Shown here: positions 26,024 to 37,439 of the stretch, piece by piece | Numbering within the stretch: position 1 is the stretch's first letter | Layout: each line of letters starts with the position of its first letter | Source: Bondarzewia mesenterica | Taxonomy: Eukaryota > Basidiomycota > Agaricomycetes > Russulales > Bondarzewiaceae | NCBI GenBank assembly: GCA_004802705.1 | Contig: SGPL01000034.1 | Span: 49,651-113,650, forward strand | Reading direction: 5' to 3' | DNA: 64,000 nucleotides | The notes under the pieces: generated by a model | Databases searched by the model: none | Seen by the model: only the letters and a program-made list of their open reading frames with translations | Told to the model about the DNA's origin: nothing | Position numbers and translations under genes: made by a program

Positions 26024-26866
26024 ATGACCACCACGACATCTACGACATTCTACGGACGCTTACATGGTCAGGACGTATCTGCTGGTGCAGGTCCAATCCA
26101 GCTCTCCATCTCTTTCCAGGGGAGTGCACCTCGTGGGCTGTCAGACATAGACATAGTGCGTATCGTTGTTTCTGCGTATTATCAATCCGCTCATTCGTCC
26201 CTGTCGCAGCCATTCGAGTTGTGCTTCAAGGTTCCTCAAGAATTCTCTTCGCTTCGTCCTCTCATTCAAGCTACCGCGCGCCATGCACAACCAATGCGTC
26301 GGAGAGAGTCGATAGGCGGTCGAGTGCAGGATGATCTGCATATTGATCGCCGTCCAGTGCGTGCTCCTATTTTTCTGCATTTGGGGCTCGACAACTAAAT
26401 TGACACTGTTCAGCAACAGCCACGGAGAACCTCCATCTCATTCCTTCCCCTCCCCTCAACCTTCGACGTCTCTTCGGCCAGAGCGTGGGCGTCGCTCGCA
26501 TCTCAAATTCAAGACTGGCTCATCACGTCCGTAGGCAATCACCTTTCACCGTATTGGTCGTGGGGGGTTGAGGCGTTTTGGGTTGCATTCGTCGCTGCCT
26601 ATCCGAGTTTCCCGCTGGGAGATTGGCCGCGCTGGGACACAAGAATACCATTAAGAGGCGCGTTCATCGAGACAAGAGTAACGGGAGTCGCGTCCCTGGA
26701 CGGCGAGGTGGTGGAGGGTGGGGATGCGGCCGTGGACGATGCAGATTCTGTCCAGCGGTCAGATCAGCGCTGCCGCCTCGCACTATGGCAGCAATTTCAG
26801 GAGGTCATTTCTATTCTATATCCATTCCCGTTGATTATTTCTGTTGCAGATGACCCAAGAAATTGA
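26024..26866 (+). CDS. hypothetical protein, two exons
   Basis: Exons 26024-26356 and 26414-26866 give 261 aa with a canonical 57-nt intron (GTGCGT...CAG). The whole second exon stays open for 151 codons only after this splice, which supports a real gene. I do not recognise the product. Visible features are a Ser/Thr-rich start (MTTTTSTTFYGRL), a middle region with aromatic residues (VGNHLSPYWSWGVEAFWVAF) and a Trp/Phe-rich segment LGDWPRWDTRIPLRGAFIET. The tail VISILYPFPLIISVADDP is hydrophobic and may be membrane-associated. No signal peptide is seen. It sits next to the decayed STAND gene in a repeat-bearing region, so it could be a lineage-restricted gene. Confidence 0.5.
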
Positions 26867-27795
26867 GTTGTACATCTGTGGTATATTTTTTTTTGGTATT
26901 GTGACTACAATTTCTGTGCGACTTCTGTCCGGGACTTTGAAATAGATTTATCATTGACCAAAACAATCGAGTGCGCTCAGAAAAAACTGCCCCACACCAC
27001 AGCGTCACGATGGAATACTTGTATTATGTTGACTCAAGCTCAGCTGTTGACAGGGCATTTGACCCGGTGGGTTTGATGCTGTTTGATGGCCCAAGGTCCC
27101 AGAATTGTTCCCACAGTGTCAACTAGACGGAATCTGATCAGGGTTAGGTCAATGAAAATTTGAGCATTGTACTGTGAACTTTCTTCCTGTCTCAAAAGTG
27201 AGCGCTTCGGGCATGCTGAGCAGCGTCAAAATTGGTTTGGAAAACGTTCGTTGTGGTGGGGGGGTATGTACTTCATGCAAGCCAGGACTGGCACGACCGT
27301 GACTCACCAGTGATGGTGGGAGGTGGTGGGCCATTCAAGTCTACGTGACTGCCGTGCAATCATCAATGTGCATTTTCGAGTGAAATCCTGCGGCAAGCCG
27401 AGATGCACCACCCCCGACTCCGGCTGCTCCTCCAAAACGAGTTCCGCGGTCATCGTCTGAGGTCCTTCAGGCTTGGCAGACAGTTTGACCAGTCGGAAGA
27501 ACAAAGTCATGGTTGCGACATTGGATATCGAGAGGAGGGGTACCGTACGTATCACTTAATTCTCAGAAATGCTCCAGTCATTGACATAGGTACTGGTGAA
27601 AAAATGATCAGCATATTGTGGAAGAGATACGACGATCAAAAGAGGGATTACATCGTTCAAGTAGGGCTACAATGGCGTCAAGGCGGTGGTTAACAGATGC
27701 AAGCGAACATAAAGTAACTTGTTTACGACTGCACAGGTACTACATATAACAAGCAATAAGAAACCGAGGTACAACATCGGCGACAGGGACGACAT
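26867..27795. other. intergenic with one possible small gene on the reverse strand
   Basis: This 929-bp gap holds one candidate. A reverse-strand frame starting at ATG 27510 (MTLFFRLVKLSAKPEGPQTM) runs to a GTGAGT donor near 27308 with a possible acceptor near 27216. It has no recognised family and would encode about 100 aa. I do not call it as a gene. Nothing else is seen. Confidence 0.3.
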
Positions 27796-29355
27796 CTACA
27801 GCCAATTGCCAGTCGGACGAGACCAGAGAGAATCGGCGCCTTCCCTCTTCATCTCGCCGCTGCGACGCTCTCGATCCGAGAGGCGCTGCTGCAGCGAGGC
27901 AGCAAGGTCGCTCGGGCTGGTCCGGTGTGCGCTATTGCTCTGCGCCAAACCCGAAACAGACCCCGCCGAGTCGCGCGCACTGTCCTGCTCGCCTGCGTGC
28001 GAGCTGCGCTGGGAGCCCGCCTCGCGGACGGTGGGTGCGCTGCGGACGGACCCGCTGCTACCGCCGCGCAGGTGCGTCTGGCGCGTGCGCAGCTCGTCGA
28101 TGCAGAGCTTGTGTAGGTCGTCGAGGCCGAGGTAGCGTGCCTCGTCCCGGAGCGCGACGAGGGCCTCGATGCGCGCGGTTGTGGTCGTGTGCAATTGGAC
28201 GGCGTGTGGGAGAGCCGGGACGTGGTCGATTGTTGCCGGAGGAGAGCGCAGGTATGCCAGAATGTGGTCATAGCTGTCCGGGTACGAAAGACGTGTCAGA
28301 GGTGGGGCTGGACGTGATGAAGACGAGAGAAGGGCTTACGGGGAACTTGGGCGGTCAAGAAATACGTGAATGTTGGTCGCAGATTGTGGCAACAGACCGG
28401 ACGATGTCAGATGGTGGTGAAAGACGGAATTGAAAGAGCTATCTGGCGAGCCCATCGAGTCGCTTGCTTGCGATTGCAGCGAAGCAGTAGAGTCGTGACG
28501 CCATCGGAACAGCGACTTGAGGTAGTCGGCTAGATGCGATGGGCGGGATGTGAGCGTCGTGAGCGTCGTTCGGTGTGTCGCGGTACATGTCTCCAGAGTG
28601 ACGATGATTTTTGACATGTCGATGGCAATTGTTGGAACGGAAGAGAGGAGGATGCATTCGAATGGCGGTGGGGGAGGAGATAGTGTGAGGTGGGCGGGCA
28701 GAGGCGGGACCTGAGGGAATTGGGAAGAAATGGGCAGGGATGGAGAACGCTTGAGAGAGGAGCGGGTCGAAGGTTCTGATGAGACAGGAGCTGGGGGTGG
28801 TGGACGAGTAGGCTTTGCTGGCTGTGTAGATTCTTTCAGCAGGAGCGTTGGCGAGCTCTTCGACATCGACAAGGACGGGCGAGGCGGACTCCCGGGCGGG
28901 GAAGCAAGATGCAAATCACCAGCTTGGAAACCTCCCCCTTCCTGGTCAGTATCGCTCTCCTCAGAATCCTCCTCCTGAAGTTCTGGATCGGATATAGCCT
29001 CCACCGACACGCCAGAGCCGGCCAGGGCTTCCTGAGGCGTTCGGACTACAAGAGCGCCTGTGCCAAGGGCACCGCTGCGTGCACTGGCCAGAGTCTCGAG
29101 GGTGGGGGTGAGTTTGGGTTCAGATATGCGAACCGGTTTCGCAGCTGCAGTGTAAGGTGCGTGCTGCGACGCAGACGAGGAACTGCGGCTTAGCCAAGAC
29201 ATGGGACTGACGATGGAAGGTCTTCGGAGATGGTGAGCTGATTTGGGAGACATGGGTGATGATTTTGAGAAGTCGTCTAGTGGAGGGCTCTCTGCGGAGA
29301 GAGGATAAGAGATGGGTGGATGGCGAGGGTGGTGCGAGCGCTGCGTGGCGAGCAT
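27796..29355 (-). CDS. BTB/POZ-like (T1-type) protein with long disordered N-terminus
   Basis: Two exons (29355-28340 and 28273-27796) give 497 aa across a 66-nt intron. The first ~230 residues are Ser/Pro-rich and disordered (PPRPSLSMSKSSPTLLLKES). The folded part reads IIVTLETCTATHRTTLTTL, SRPSHLADYLKSLF, SVFHHHLTSSGLLPQ, IHVFLDRPSSPYDHILAYLR and EARYLGLDDLHKLCIDELRT. The pattern of a threshold-like TTL(T/L)SRPS, FLDRP, ILAYLR and a terminal EA.YLGL.DL..LC.DEL motif is that of KCTD/T1-type BTB domains, which mediate oligomerisation, often as cullin adaptors. The fungal role is unknown. The low-complexity C-terminus is Ser/Arg-rich. It is divergent from the Rpr2-like gene at 29543. Confidence 0.6.
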
Positions 29356-29542
29356 GCTGGAAGTGCGTGTGGAGTAAACAAGGCGGGGGACGCCAGAGCG
29401 AAACGAGGGCGGTTTAAGAGGGCCATGAGAGGTGGACTAGGCGAGGGCAAAGAACAATAAGCCGCGAAAACAATGGCGGTTGCTCGATACCTGTGCCATC
29501 CCCGAAACAGTGCTCCACCCCTGTCACGCCCTGTCACACCCC

Positions 29543-30196
29543 ATGTCCCTCTCGCTCACCACGACAAAGTTCCAGCTCTCCCTCCCATTCGCCCTCCAAT
29601 CTGTCTCTCCATCCCTCGCAGCCTGCCATGCTGCCAGGGCACGTCTCCTGCACCCGGATCATGCTTCATCAAGCCCCTCTCGTTGTTCCAAATGTGGTCG
29701 CTATCTCTTCGATGGCGCAGCAAACACCAGGACAACACGCACCAAACGTGCAAGACCGCGCTCCAGAACCGAGGGTCGTTCGCGTTTCATCCAGATGAAC
29801 TGTCACTCTTGCGGTCACTCTGAACGTTTGCTAGTACCCTTGTCCACGGGGAACGCATCCTCGTACAGACAGGTCCGAGGGCGCGTCCCATCGGCGTCCG
29901 CTCTCCATATCAGCCCTTCAGACCCTCCCATCGCATCTCATTCCTCCAAGCAAGCAACTCCAAAACCCGGGGATCCTTCCGCAGTCAGCTCTCAAACCGC
30001 GTCCCTCTCCACGTCCGTTTCAGCATCTCCGCAGCCGTCATCTGCGCCCTCCGCGCCTCAGTCAAAGAAGTCGCGTCCGAAGAAGAAGTCAGAGTTGCGG
30101 GAGATGTTGGCGAGAAATAGAGAGAAACAAGAGCGAGACAAGACAGGATCGTCTTCCAACTCTGCAGGTCTAGCTGCGTTTTTAAGCGGTCTGTGA
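29543..30196 (+). CDS. Rpr2/Snm1/Rpp21-like RNase P/MRP subunit domain protein
   Basis: A single open frame of 217 codons starts at ATG 29543 (MSLSLTTTKFQLSLPFALQS). Around residue 50 it has CSKCGRYLFDG, then after a basic stretch rich in Arg and Thr comes CHSCGHSERL, giving two CxxC pairs that form a zinc ribbon. The helical N-terminus before the first pair (SLAACHAARARLLHP) and the basic loop between the pairs fit the Rpr2/Snm1/Rpp21 family of RNase P or MRP subunits. Those subunits bind the catalytic RNA and take part in tRNA 5' processing or rRNA cleavage. The tail is low complexity and ends in a basic coiled segment KKKSELREMLARNREKQERD. Assignment is by motif pattern only; an additional upstream exon cannot be excluded. 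Confidence 0.55.
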   Translation: MSLSLTTTKFQLSLPFALQSVSPSLAACHAARARLLHPDHASSSPSRCSKCGRYLFDGAANTRTTRTKRARPRSRTEGRSRFIQMNCHSCGHSERLLVPLSTGNASSYRQVRGRVPSASALHISPSDPPIASHSSKQATPKPGDPSAVSSQTASLSTSVSASPQPSSAPSAPQSKKSRPKKKSELREMLARNREKQERDKTGSSSNSAGLAAFLSGL

Positions 30197-30679
30197 CGGG
30201 GATCCTGTTTCAGTGCTCTTGTAGTGTATTGACCTGGGGTAATTTTCATGTCAAGCTCACGGATCACTTGAATGGAAAGCTAATGCCGCATGCGCCAGAA
30301 TCACTGCAGGTCGAGAGCGTTGCAAACACAGTGTCGCCATCGTTCACCCGATATTCCTGCATGTGCATCCCGTCAGATGCGATTTTCATGTCGAGCGTAA
30401 TGCTCACATATGCCAGATTCAGCATGGGCTTGGAGTGCATGAATTCATCAGTGCAGAATAGCCTCGTCTTCCTCTACCCCACATCGAAGAAGCCCTTCCA
30501 AAGCTAATATACCGAAGCGTGGCTCGGAGAAGCCGTGACATGAAAACAGATCTCGTTGTAAACGACCAAATGCCCAGAAATTATGATTCTACATATTGTT
30601 GAAAGACTATGGTACTGACGCCAAGTCATCAAACACTAAGTACCAGAATTGTCCGTATCGACCATGAAACATCAAAGCA
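30197..30679. other. intergenic with a weak reverse-strand ORF
   Basis: This 483-bp gap holds a short reverse-strand frame ending at 30264 that reads VSITLDMKIASDGMHMQEYR and could be the last exon of a small unknown gene. I could not build a full model. Confidence 0.3.
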
Positions 30680-32079
30680 TTACACAATGTCCTTGCTTTC
30701 CCGCGAAATTTCTGAATTCGACTTGTTCTCCTCCACCACCTCCGGCGCGATCGTCGCACTCTTCGAGAATGGCGGAATGAATCGTCCCGGCCAGAATGGA
30801 CAGTACACGACAACGGCGATGAAGAGCGGGAGGGTGTCGAGGCCGTAAAAGTTACCCTCGTTTGTGGCGATCGGTCCTTCGAACCCTTGCGAAAGTTCAA
30901 TCGTACGGTAGACGGAACGGATCTGGAGGCGCATGAATCAAAGTCGGACGGTTCATTGTATTAAAGGGCATCGCTTACCAGAATACCGACACAGCTGAAG
31001 GCTATAGCGACACCCAGGCTCCTCCAATCGTTGTACCATGGCTTGGTCTGGTCTAGACTCCATGCTTTGGGCTCGTGCTTGTGAACTCTGTATATGAAGA
31101 GAGTGAAGGTGCATGTGAAGAAAAAGAAAGAGACGAGCTGAATGGCGAGGCCTGCAAGAAAAATCTATTGAATAAATCCAACTGCTGTCAGCCTCGAGGG
31201 CAGACTAGATGACCGCAAGCCGGACGCACGTTGGATCCTGTCTTAGCGCCTTGGACTGTGGTGGCCCCAATCGAAACGCCTCCACCGGCAGCCTATGCAC
31301 CGTCGTATGGGTTGTTGGGATGTGTCAGATTTTCAATGCTGCTGCGGGACTTGCCTGGATTAGAAAGGTCGTAACGTCCGACGATATGAATATAGCAGTA
31401 ATGCGGTGCGCGGGGATGATGAGGTATTTCTCGCAATGCAGATGCCTTGCTAGGCGTCCCAGTAGAATGTAGTCCGCTGCGATGAACGCACAGGGCTATA
31501 CCCCGCCGAGTCAGCCGCATTCACTTTAGTCCCGGTATCGGGAAGCATCGTACCGAAAGCACGACGAAAAGATATTCAGCAATGTAGATTCCCTGAGAGT
31601 CCGGATGGAAGTGCAGGCCGATTCGCAGGCCGATTCCAGAGGCGAAAGCTGGACAATCATGACCATGGCGTGTCAACACGGTCAGAATGAGCGCACTCGG
31701 GCTGGCGATATGACTGACTGTATTCTCCGATGACTAAACACAGCATCCACCACGCCCCCCATTTGAACATGCTTAACGTCTGTACGAGTGCCGACGTCAA
31801 GATCAACGCTGGAAACATGTACGGATGGCAAAGCAGTGAGCCCTTGCATCCACAGAGAAAAAGAGGGTAAAAAAACGCACAAAATGCAATCCCAGTGAGT
31901 GTGTTCGATGCGATGTAGCGCAGGCCGTTATTGGGATCATTGGCGGGATCCGCATACGGGTCGGCTGGGTTGGGCGGGCGTCGAGATTTGGCCCACACGG
32001 GTGCTGCAGCGAGCAAGGCGACTAACAAGACGAGAACACGCGCTGCATAGGGCCCCTTTCGTGCGATGGCGAAAACCAT
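30680..32079 (-). CDS. RTA1-family seven-transmembrane protein (lipid translocation / stress resistance)
   Basis: Seven exons (32079-31881, 31808-31719, 31648-31554, 31495-31355, 31292-31230, 31164-30979, 30922-30680) give 338 aa. Family landmarks are the short lumenal start, LRYIASNTLTGIAF, SMFKWGAWWMLCLVIGEY, the HPDS stretch before IYIAEYLFVVLSPCAFIAAD, YILLGRLARHL, VTTFLIQAAGGG and SVYRTIELSQGF. RTA1-like proteins are plasma-membrane proteins with seven helices, associated with resistance to lipid-toxic compounds and with sphingoid base signalling in yeast. The intron after TTFLIQ (31293-31354) starts with GCAAGT, a canonical GC-AG intron. The ATG at 32079 opens a signal-like hydrophobic segment (VLVLLVALLAAAPVWA). 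Confidence 0.85.
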
Positions 32080-32614
32080 AGCAAGTGGGAGGAGTGAGGA
32101 GACCGCCGTGGTCTTATCCACTGCTTTTTATGAGCTATCAAGTGTTGGTTGTGGTGGGAATCCACAGGCGCTCCAGTCGTCCTTCGGCCGGCCTGTGACC
32201 GGGTGCTATATATACAGCATCGAGCAATCTGCCGGTTTTCTCGGGGCAGTACTGATTGTGTGACTTCAGGGACTGAAGAGCTAGTGATCGAAGAGACTTC
32301 ATTCAACGCTGTCGACAGCATCGCTCGAATGCGTCCTTTCCCTTTGCGCTAGCATGTCCAACAGTTTCCCGATATAGAAGGTATTCAAGAATGCTCACTT
32401 CAAGTTGCTGCGCAAAGCCCAATGGGGTATACCACTCACAGGTAAGTCTCTTCATTGTGTACATATATAAGTGGATATCAAGACGACAGGAGAAGAGCTT
32501 ACTGTCGTACGATACATGAAACAGAGCGCTCGCCCACAGTAAACGACGGATGATGCTGTCCAATGGTTCGACATCCGATAATGTACATGAAGGTTATTGC
32601 CTCAAGCTTCAAGC
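32080..32614. other. intergenic, promoter of the RTA1-like gene
   Basis: This 535-bp stretch has a TATATATA-like run near 32211, but a TATA role is not established. No gene is seen. Confidence 0.4.
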
Positions 32615-33116
32615 TCAAGCTCGAGGTGCCCAGAGATCGTACAGCTCTTTGTCCGCAGGATCGAAGCACGTCACGATGGCTGGGTCTGCACGAATGATGC
32701 GAAAGGGCGTCCCCAAGCCTGACGGTCCAATGTTTCGACCACCCCCAAATCGCGTGCTCAGCGTGGACGCAGAAAAAGTCGATGTCGGTGAGTTGAATGC
32801 GGAATCGGCCGTATACTGGGGCGCAGTCCGCCGGTCAGCTTCAACAGGATGCGTCAATGCTCGAGCATGACTCCGCACCTCGCCCGTTATGTGCGTATTG
32901 TTAGGCTGTCGATTGTGCAGCTTCGAAAGTGAGAGAGGGCTTGGAGGTTCTGTGGGAACCAGGGAGGCCGAGGAGTGGGTAGATCCTTATATCAAGAAAA
33001 TTTAAGTAAACTTGAATCTCAGTACTTGCGAAGGCAGAGGAATGTGAAAAAAGGGAGAATAAATAAAACCCCAGCCTTTCATACATACCCCCTGGAGATG
33101 TTAGTGGAGAAGCCAT
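32615..33116 (-). CDS. hypothetical small protein, two exons
   Basis: Exons 33116-33089 and 32985-32615 give 132 aa; the intron (103 nt) begins GTATGT and ends AAG. The first exon encodes only MASPLTSPG. The second is Ser/Pro/Thr-rich, then has the more ordered segment TFSASTLSTRFGGGRNIGPS, LGTPFRIIRADPAIVTCFDP and the end ADKELYDLWAPRA. I do not recognise the family. The conserved look of the C-terminal half and the frame restored by the splice argue for a real gene. It is divergent from vid27, with 175 bp between the two starts. Confidence 0.45.
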
Positions 33117-33198
33117 CCAACTTGAAAGTCGTCGTGTACGTGAATCAGAAGACGGTGGAGAGTGGAAGACACGGTTGTGGCTGCGCGGCGCGTAAGTG

Positions 33199-33206
33199 TG
33201 ACGTCA
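33199..33206. promoter_or_regulatory. CRE/ATF-type palindrome TGACGTCA upstream of vid27
   Basis: The octamer TGACGTCA is the consensus for ATF/CREB bZIP factors in fungi. It lies 86 bp before the vid27 start and between two divergent genes, and is followed by CGCGTCA. Functional use is inference. Confidence 0.35.
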
Positions 33207-33291
33207 CGCGTCATACGCTGTCACGCAGCGCCATCTCAGAATTGAATCTTCGTTCCTCGCATTCTTCAATTTCTTGCTCTCTGACCCCACC

Positions 33292-36213
33292 ATGAACATC
33301 TTTCGTAGTTGTAAGTTTTGTATCTTGACTAGAATTTATTTATGCACTGAATGGGATCTCTCACCTAGTGATGGGAAAGGTTTGGCGTAAGTGGCTTCGA
33401 ATACATGAATGCGATACATCAAAGTCAATTGTTATTGCCCAGATGATCCCGACGCAGCGGAGGTTGTGAAGATATCGACAGGCCAGCTATATCTCGTGCG
33501 ACCTGGGAACATTCGGTCGTCTCGAGAATGCATGTACGTGCATTTGACCCCTTGTCTAATTGTCAATTTACAATGTATCAATCTCCACAGCTACAATGAT
33601 GCAATGGCAACTATCCGACGGGTACCTTCCATGGAGCACAATTTCCAGCTGGTAATCACCCGAGTTTACGAGGAAGGAGATCAGGAGTTTTTGGATGATG
33701 AAGATGAAAGTGAGTCTTCCGCCTTCTACGGGGGTATCTTCGCCGCCCGACTAACCAAATTCAGCCGACGAGGAGCGCGTGTTCCTGATCAGCGAAGAGC
33801 TTGAGTTCCGCACCGGAGAGACAGAAGGTGAACCCACCTTCGTCTGGCGCGACCTTCAAGGGGACATAGATGAGTTCTATGAGTTTGTGGCTGCTGGGAC
33901 AAATGGACCTACCCGTGCCTTCTTTGAGACGTGCATGTATCGTGCCATGTATGAGCGGAAATACAGGACGAGCGCGGATGCTACCCGGGACACCGATTTG
34001 GCAGAGTTTATCTGGCAGTGCGTGTCTACCTCTGCTTGTTTTTTCATCAAATAACTTTACTCGGCGCGCAGGCCACCGCCACCCAAAAATGCTCGCAAGG
34101 GTTCAGGCAAGAAAAAGGCGTCGTCCAAGGACCAAGAGTCTCTTACAAGTGCCATGCAGTCCCTCTCCGTCGATTCCAAGGCTAAATCGGCCCAAACAAG
34201 CAACGAGCCTGCCGCTGTCAGCCCGACGTCCGCCCAATCTACATCAGACCCTGATACGTCATTTGCCGATTTAGCAGATGAGTCGGCCGAGCTTTTCTAT
34301 TGGGAGCGAGAAAGCCAACATTTTATCGGCCAAGGCGACGTTCACGCTAAAATTGTGCAACGGACAAGTGAGAAGTTTGATTTCTGGCTGACCGCATCAG
34401 ACGAGGAAGGTCAAGTCCTGGTTCACCGAATTTCGTCTGACATGATGCAGCGATGGTCACCAGTCACTTGGTCACTGACCTGGAATCATATGAGTGACAA
34501 CGGGACACAGGACAGTTGGTGTTTAAGGTTCACGTCCCAAGAAACTTACGAGGAATTCCAACTGGAGTTCACTAAACGGCTTTGGGAGAGCCTGCATAAG
34601 GTGCCCTGGGCGAAAGCCAAGGTACAGTTCAATCTCACTTCTCAGAGAATCATCAGTGAACTTGCTTGATATAGAGCGACGAACGTTCTTATGTCTTGAG
34701 TGCGAATGTCGAGGATGTTGATATGAAAGACGCGGAAGACGCAGAAGACGAAGCGGTCGAAAATCAGTTGGAAGGTGCGCATACCATCACATCTTTCCCC
34801 AGCTACTTAACCTCACCCACTTACAGAACAAAGTGAAAGTGAAGAGGAGGAAGAAGCGGAGGGCGACCGAGAGCAAATGCCCGTCACATCAAAGGGGGCA
34901 CGCAATTCACAGCTCACCGTAGGTTACAAGGGCGACAGATCCTATGTTGTCCGCGGAAACAACATTGGTGTTTTCCGTCACACCCGAGACGAGGTCAAGT
35001 ATTACGCCACCATCAGTCGCCTTGCAGACATGAAAGGCAAAGAATTTCCCCCTAAGAATGTAGGGTCAATCGACTTTTATGCATCGAAGATTTTTAGTGA
35101 TTGTTTTTCCCCCCAGGTGATGCTGCATGATCAAGACTCAAAGATGATCATCATGAACCCTCGCGATCCCAACTCACTCTTCAACATGGATATCGAGCGC
35201 GGGAAAATCGTAGAAGAATGGAAGGTCCATGACGACGTACAAGTCAGTCATATAGCTCCCGACAGCAAGTTTGCCCAAACGACAGCAGAGCAGACTCTCG
35301 TTGGGGCCTCGCACAACGCTCTCTTCCGTATCGACCCACGGATTTCTGGGAATAAGATGGTGGACAGTCAGTTCAAGCAATACATGTCCAAGAACAGCTT
35401 CTCGGGTGTTACTACCACCGCATCTGGGAAGCTCGCTGTGGCGAGTGAGAAAGGAGACATCCGTTTGTTTGACTCTATTGGGAAGAATGCGAAGACGGCA
35501 CTGCATCCCTTGGGCGATCCCATCATTGGTATTGATGTCACAGCGAGCGGCAGATGGATTGTCGCTACCACAAAGACTTATCTGTTGTTGATCGACACAC
35601 TCATCGGTCAGGGGAAGTACTCAGGCAGTTTGGGTTTCGACAGGAGTTTCCCCGCCGACGCGAAGCCCCAACCCAGGCGTTTGCAATTGCGAGCGGAGCA
35701 TGTCGCATATATGGACCATGTCATCTCATTTACTCCTGCGAGGTGAGTGCGGAAAACTTGGCGTGTCATAGACGTGAAACTCACCCCGTCATCTTTGCAG
35801 GTTCAATCTGGGTCAGGATCAGGAGGAAAATGCGATTGTCACGTCCACGGGCCAATATGTCATCGCGTGGGATTTCGCGAAGGTCAAGAAGGGACAGATG
35901 GACAAATACGAGATCAAGAAGTGCGCATTCTTTGCTGCTTACTAGGGCCACTGATCTGACATTTGTTGGACAACAGGTACGAAGACCTCGTCGTTCAGGA
36001 CAGTTTCCGATTCGGCGACGACAAGGAGATTGTATGTTCCATTACTTTCTTTTGATGCAGCATAACATGACGCATATACTCGCGTAGATTGTCGCGCTAC
36101 AAAATAACGTCCTCTCCGTGAACAAGAGCAGCCTCAAACGACCTACTAGGACTTCTCTTGCTCCGGGGAGGGGCAGGCGGAGCCACACCGGTATCGTCAA
36201 TGCCCCATACTAG
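33292..36213 (+). CDS. vid27: Vid27 family protein
   Basis: Twelve exons (33292-33310, 33369-33386, 33443-33533, 33591-33709, 33765-34017, 34072-34621, 34675-34774, 34827-35059, 35117-35742, 35801-35920, 35977-36031, 36088-36213) give 769 aa, the usual family length. Landmarks are AEVVKISTGQLYLVRPG near the start, the PH-like middle part (FYWERESQHFIGQGDVHAKI), an acidic stretch (ESEEEEEAEGDREQ), and the beta-propeller C-terminus with SYVVRGNNIGVFRHT, GKIVEEWKVHDDVQ, SKNSFSGVTTTASGKLAVAS and GEYI-like RWIVATTKTYLLLID. Vid27 is a cytoplasmic protein linked in yeast to vacuole import and degradation of gluconeogenic enzymes; its biochemical role is not settled. The intron 35060-35116 is a multiple of three and could be retained in some transcripts. 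The first two exons are only 19 and 18 nt. Confidence 0.92.
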
Positions 36214-37439
36214 CATGCATACAGGTGATGAAGAATCGAGTGAGAATGCATGTTGAGGTTTTTCTGTTTTATTTGTATGTTTCTCGTCTTGCCTTTCTCC
36301 TTTCATATATCCGATTATTCTGTCCTTGGTTTCTTTCATCGTTGACTGACTTTGAGTTTGAGGCCCAATGTTCGTGTGTGTGTACAAGTACGTACGGTGC
36401 GCCCATTGTGATATCCATTGCTACCTTTTAAAGTACCACATGTTGTATCTGAAGTACGTCAGAAGAGTGTAATGATATATGCAGTTTTCCTCCCCGAGAT
36501 CTTGCTCGCGATTCAGTACGGGGACGAAGATACTGTAATGGGTTAGAGCACAGCTCTAGCTGCGGAGACGACTGGAGATTTGAACGGATTATGCCGCCTG
36601 CAGTTCGATCCCCACAAAACCTCGCCGCAGCCCCGGGAATGAGCAAAATCATGCGTGCCTCGCAGAATTTGTAGTGCTTGCTGTGAGTTCGTTGTGGCGT
36701 AGCGACTCGAAGTTCGGATTAGACGCCGTCCGATTTCCCAGGATTTCCCCCACCGTTGAGCGGACGCAATCGAGTCATTTGCTGTGCGCGATAACATCTG
36801 ATAACATACTGGAATCTGATCTGTGGGTATGACGCATCAATATCGGAAGCGGGCGTGATGTTCTGATGTTCTCCTACACGGCTGCTGGGAGAACGGAAGT
36901 AAATTCACAGGAGTATGACTCGGGAGGACACAAATGACTCGACGGGTCTAATCTGGGGTGCCAATATTTGAGTTTGGATAGCGCAAGCTCGTGGACAAGA
37001 AACAGGGTAGGATGAGAACACGATGTAGCAGAAGAGACTGCGGAAGTTTGTGAACAAAAAGCGGGGGGAAGGGGGACATGGGGTAGCAGAACAGACTGCG
37101 CAAACTTGATAAGTGGGTCGAGAAGAAGAAGAAGTGCTGCGTACTGATATACCGCTGTTGAGTCTTATAACTCAAATGTTCCACCTGCGGCTTCTGGCCT
37201 TGCAGTACCCAAATCTTGACCCTCGTCCCCACTATATCCTGCAGAATCCGACTTATCAATTGGAACATATGCATTGCGTGCGAAACGCAACAGAGTATTC
37301 CGGTCTTATATGGCACATAATCATGGACCCACATCTATACATAAATAGTGCTGGGCTCCTTGCCTGCGCAAACCCATCGTCTCCCCCACAACCTTGCTCA
37401 CCTTTGTGCCTACCTCTGATATATTGCAGCGCGTTCATC
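36214..37439. other. intergenic, no gene seen
   Basis: This 1.2-kb stretch has a tRNA-like B-box fragment near 36597-36612 that does not fold (see rejected items). No coding gene is recognised. Confidence 0.45.

Noticed and set aside
36530..36640. tRNA-like stretch with a B-box-like AGTTCGATCCC and a 7-bp inverted GCTGCGG/CCGCAGC
   Set aside because: The B-box bases cannot pair as a T stem, spacing to the inverted repeat is wrong and no anticodon arm forms.
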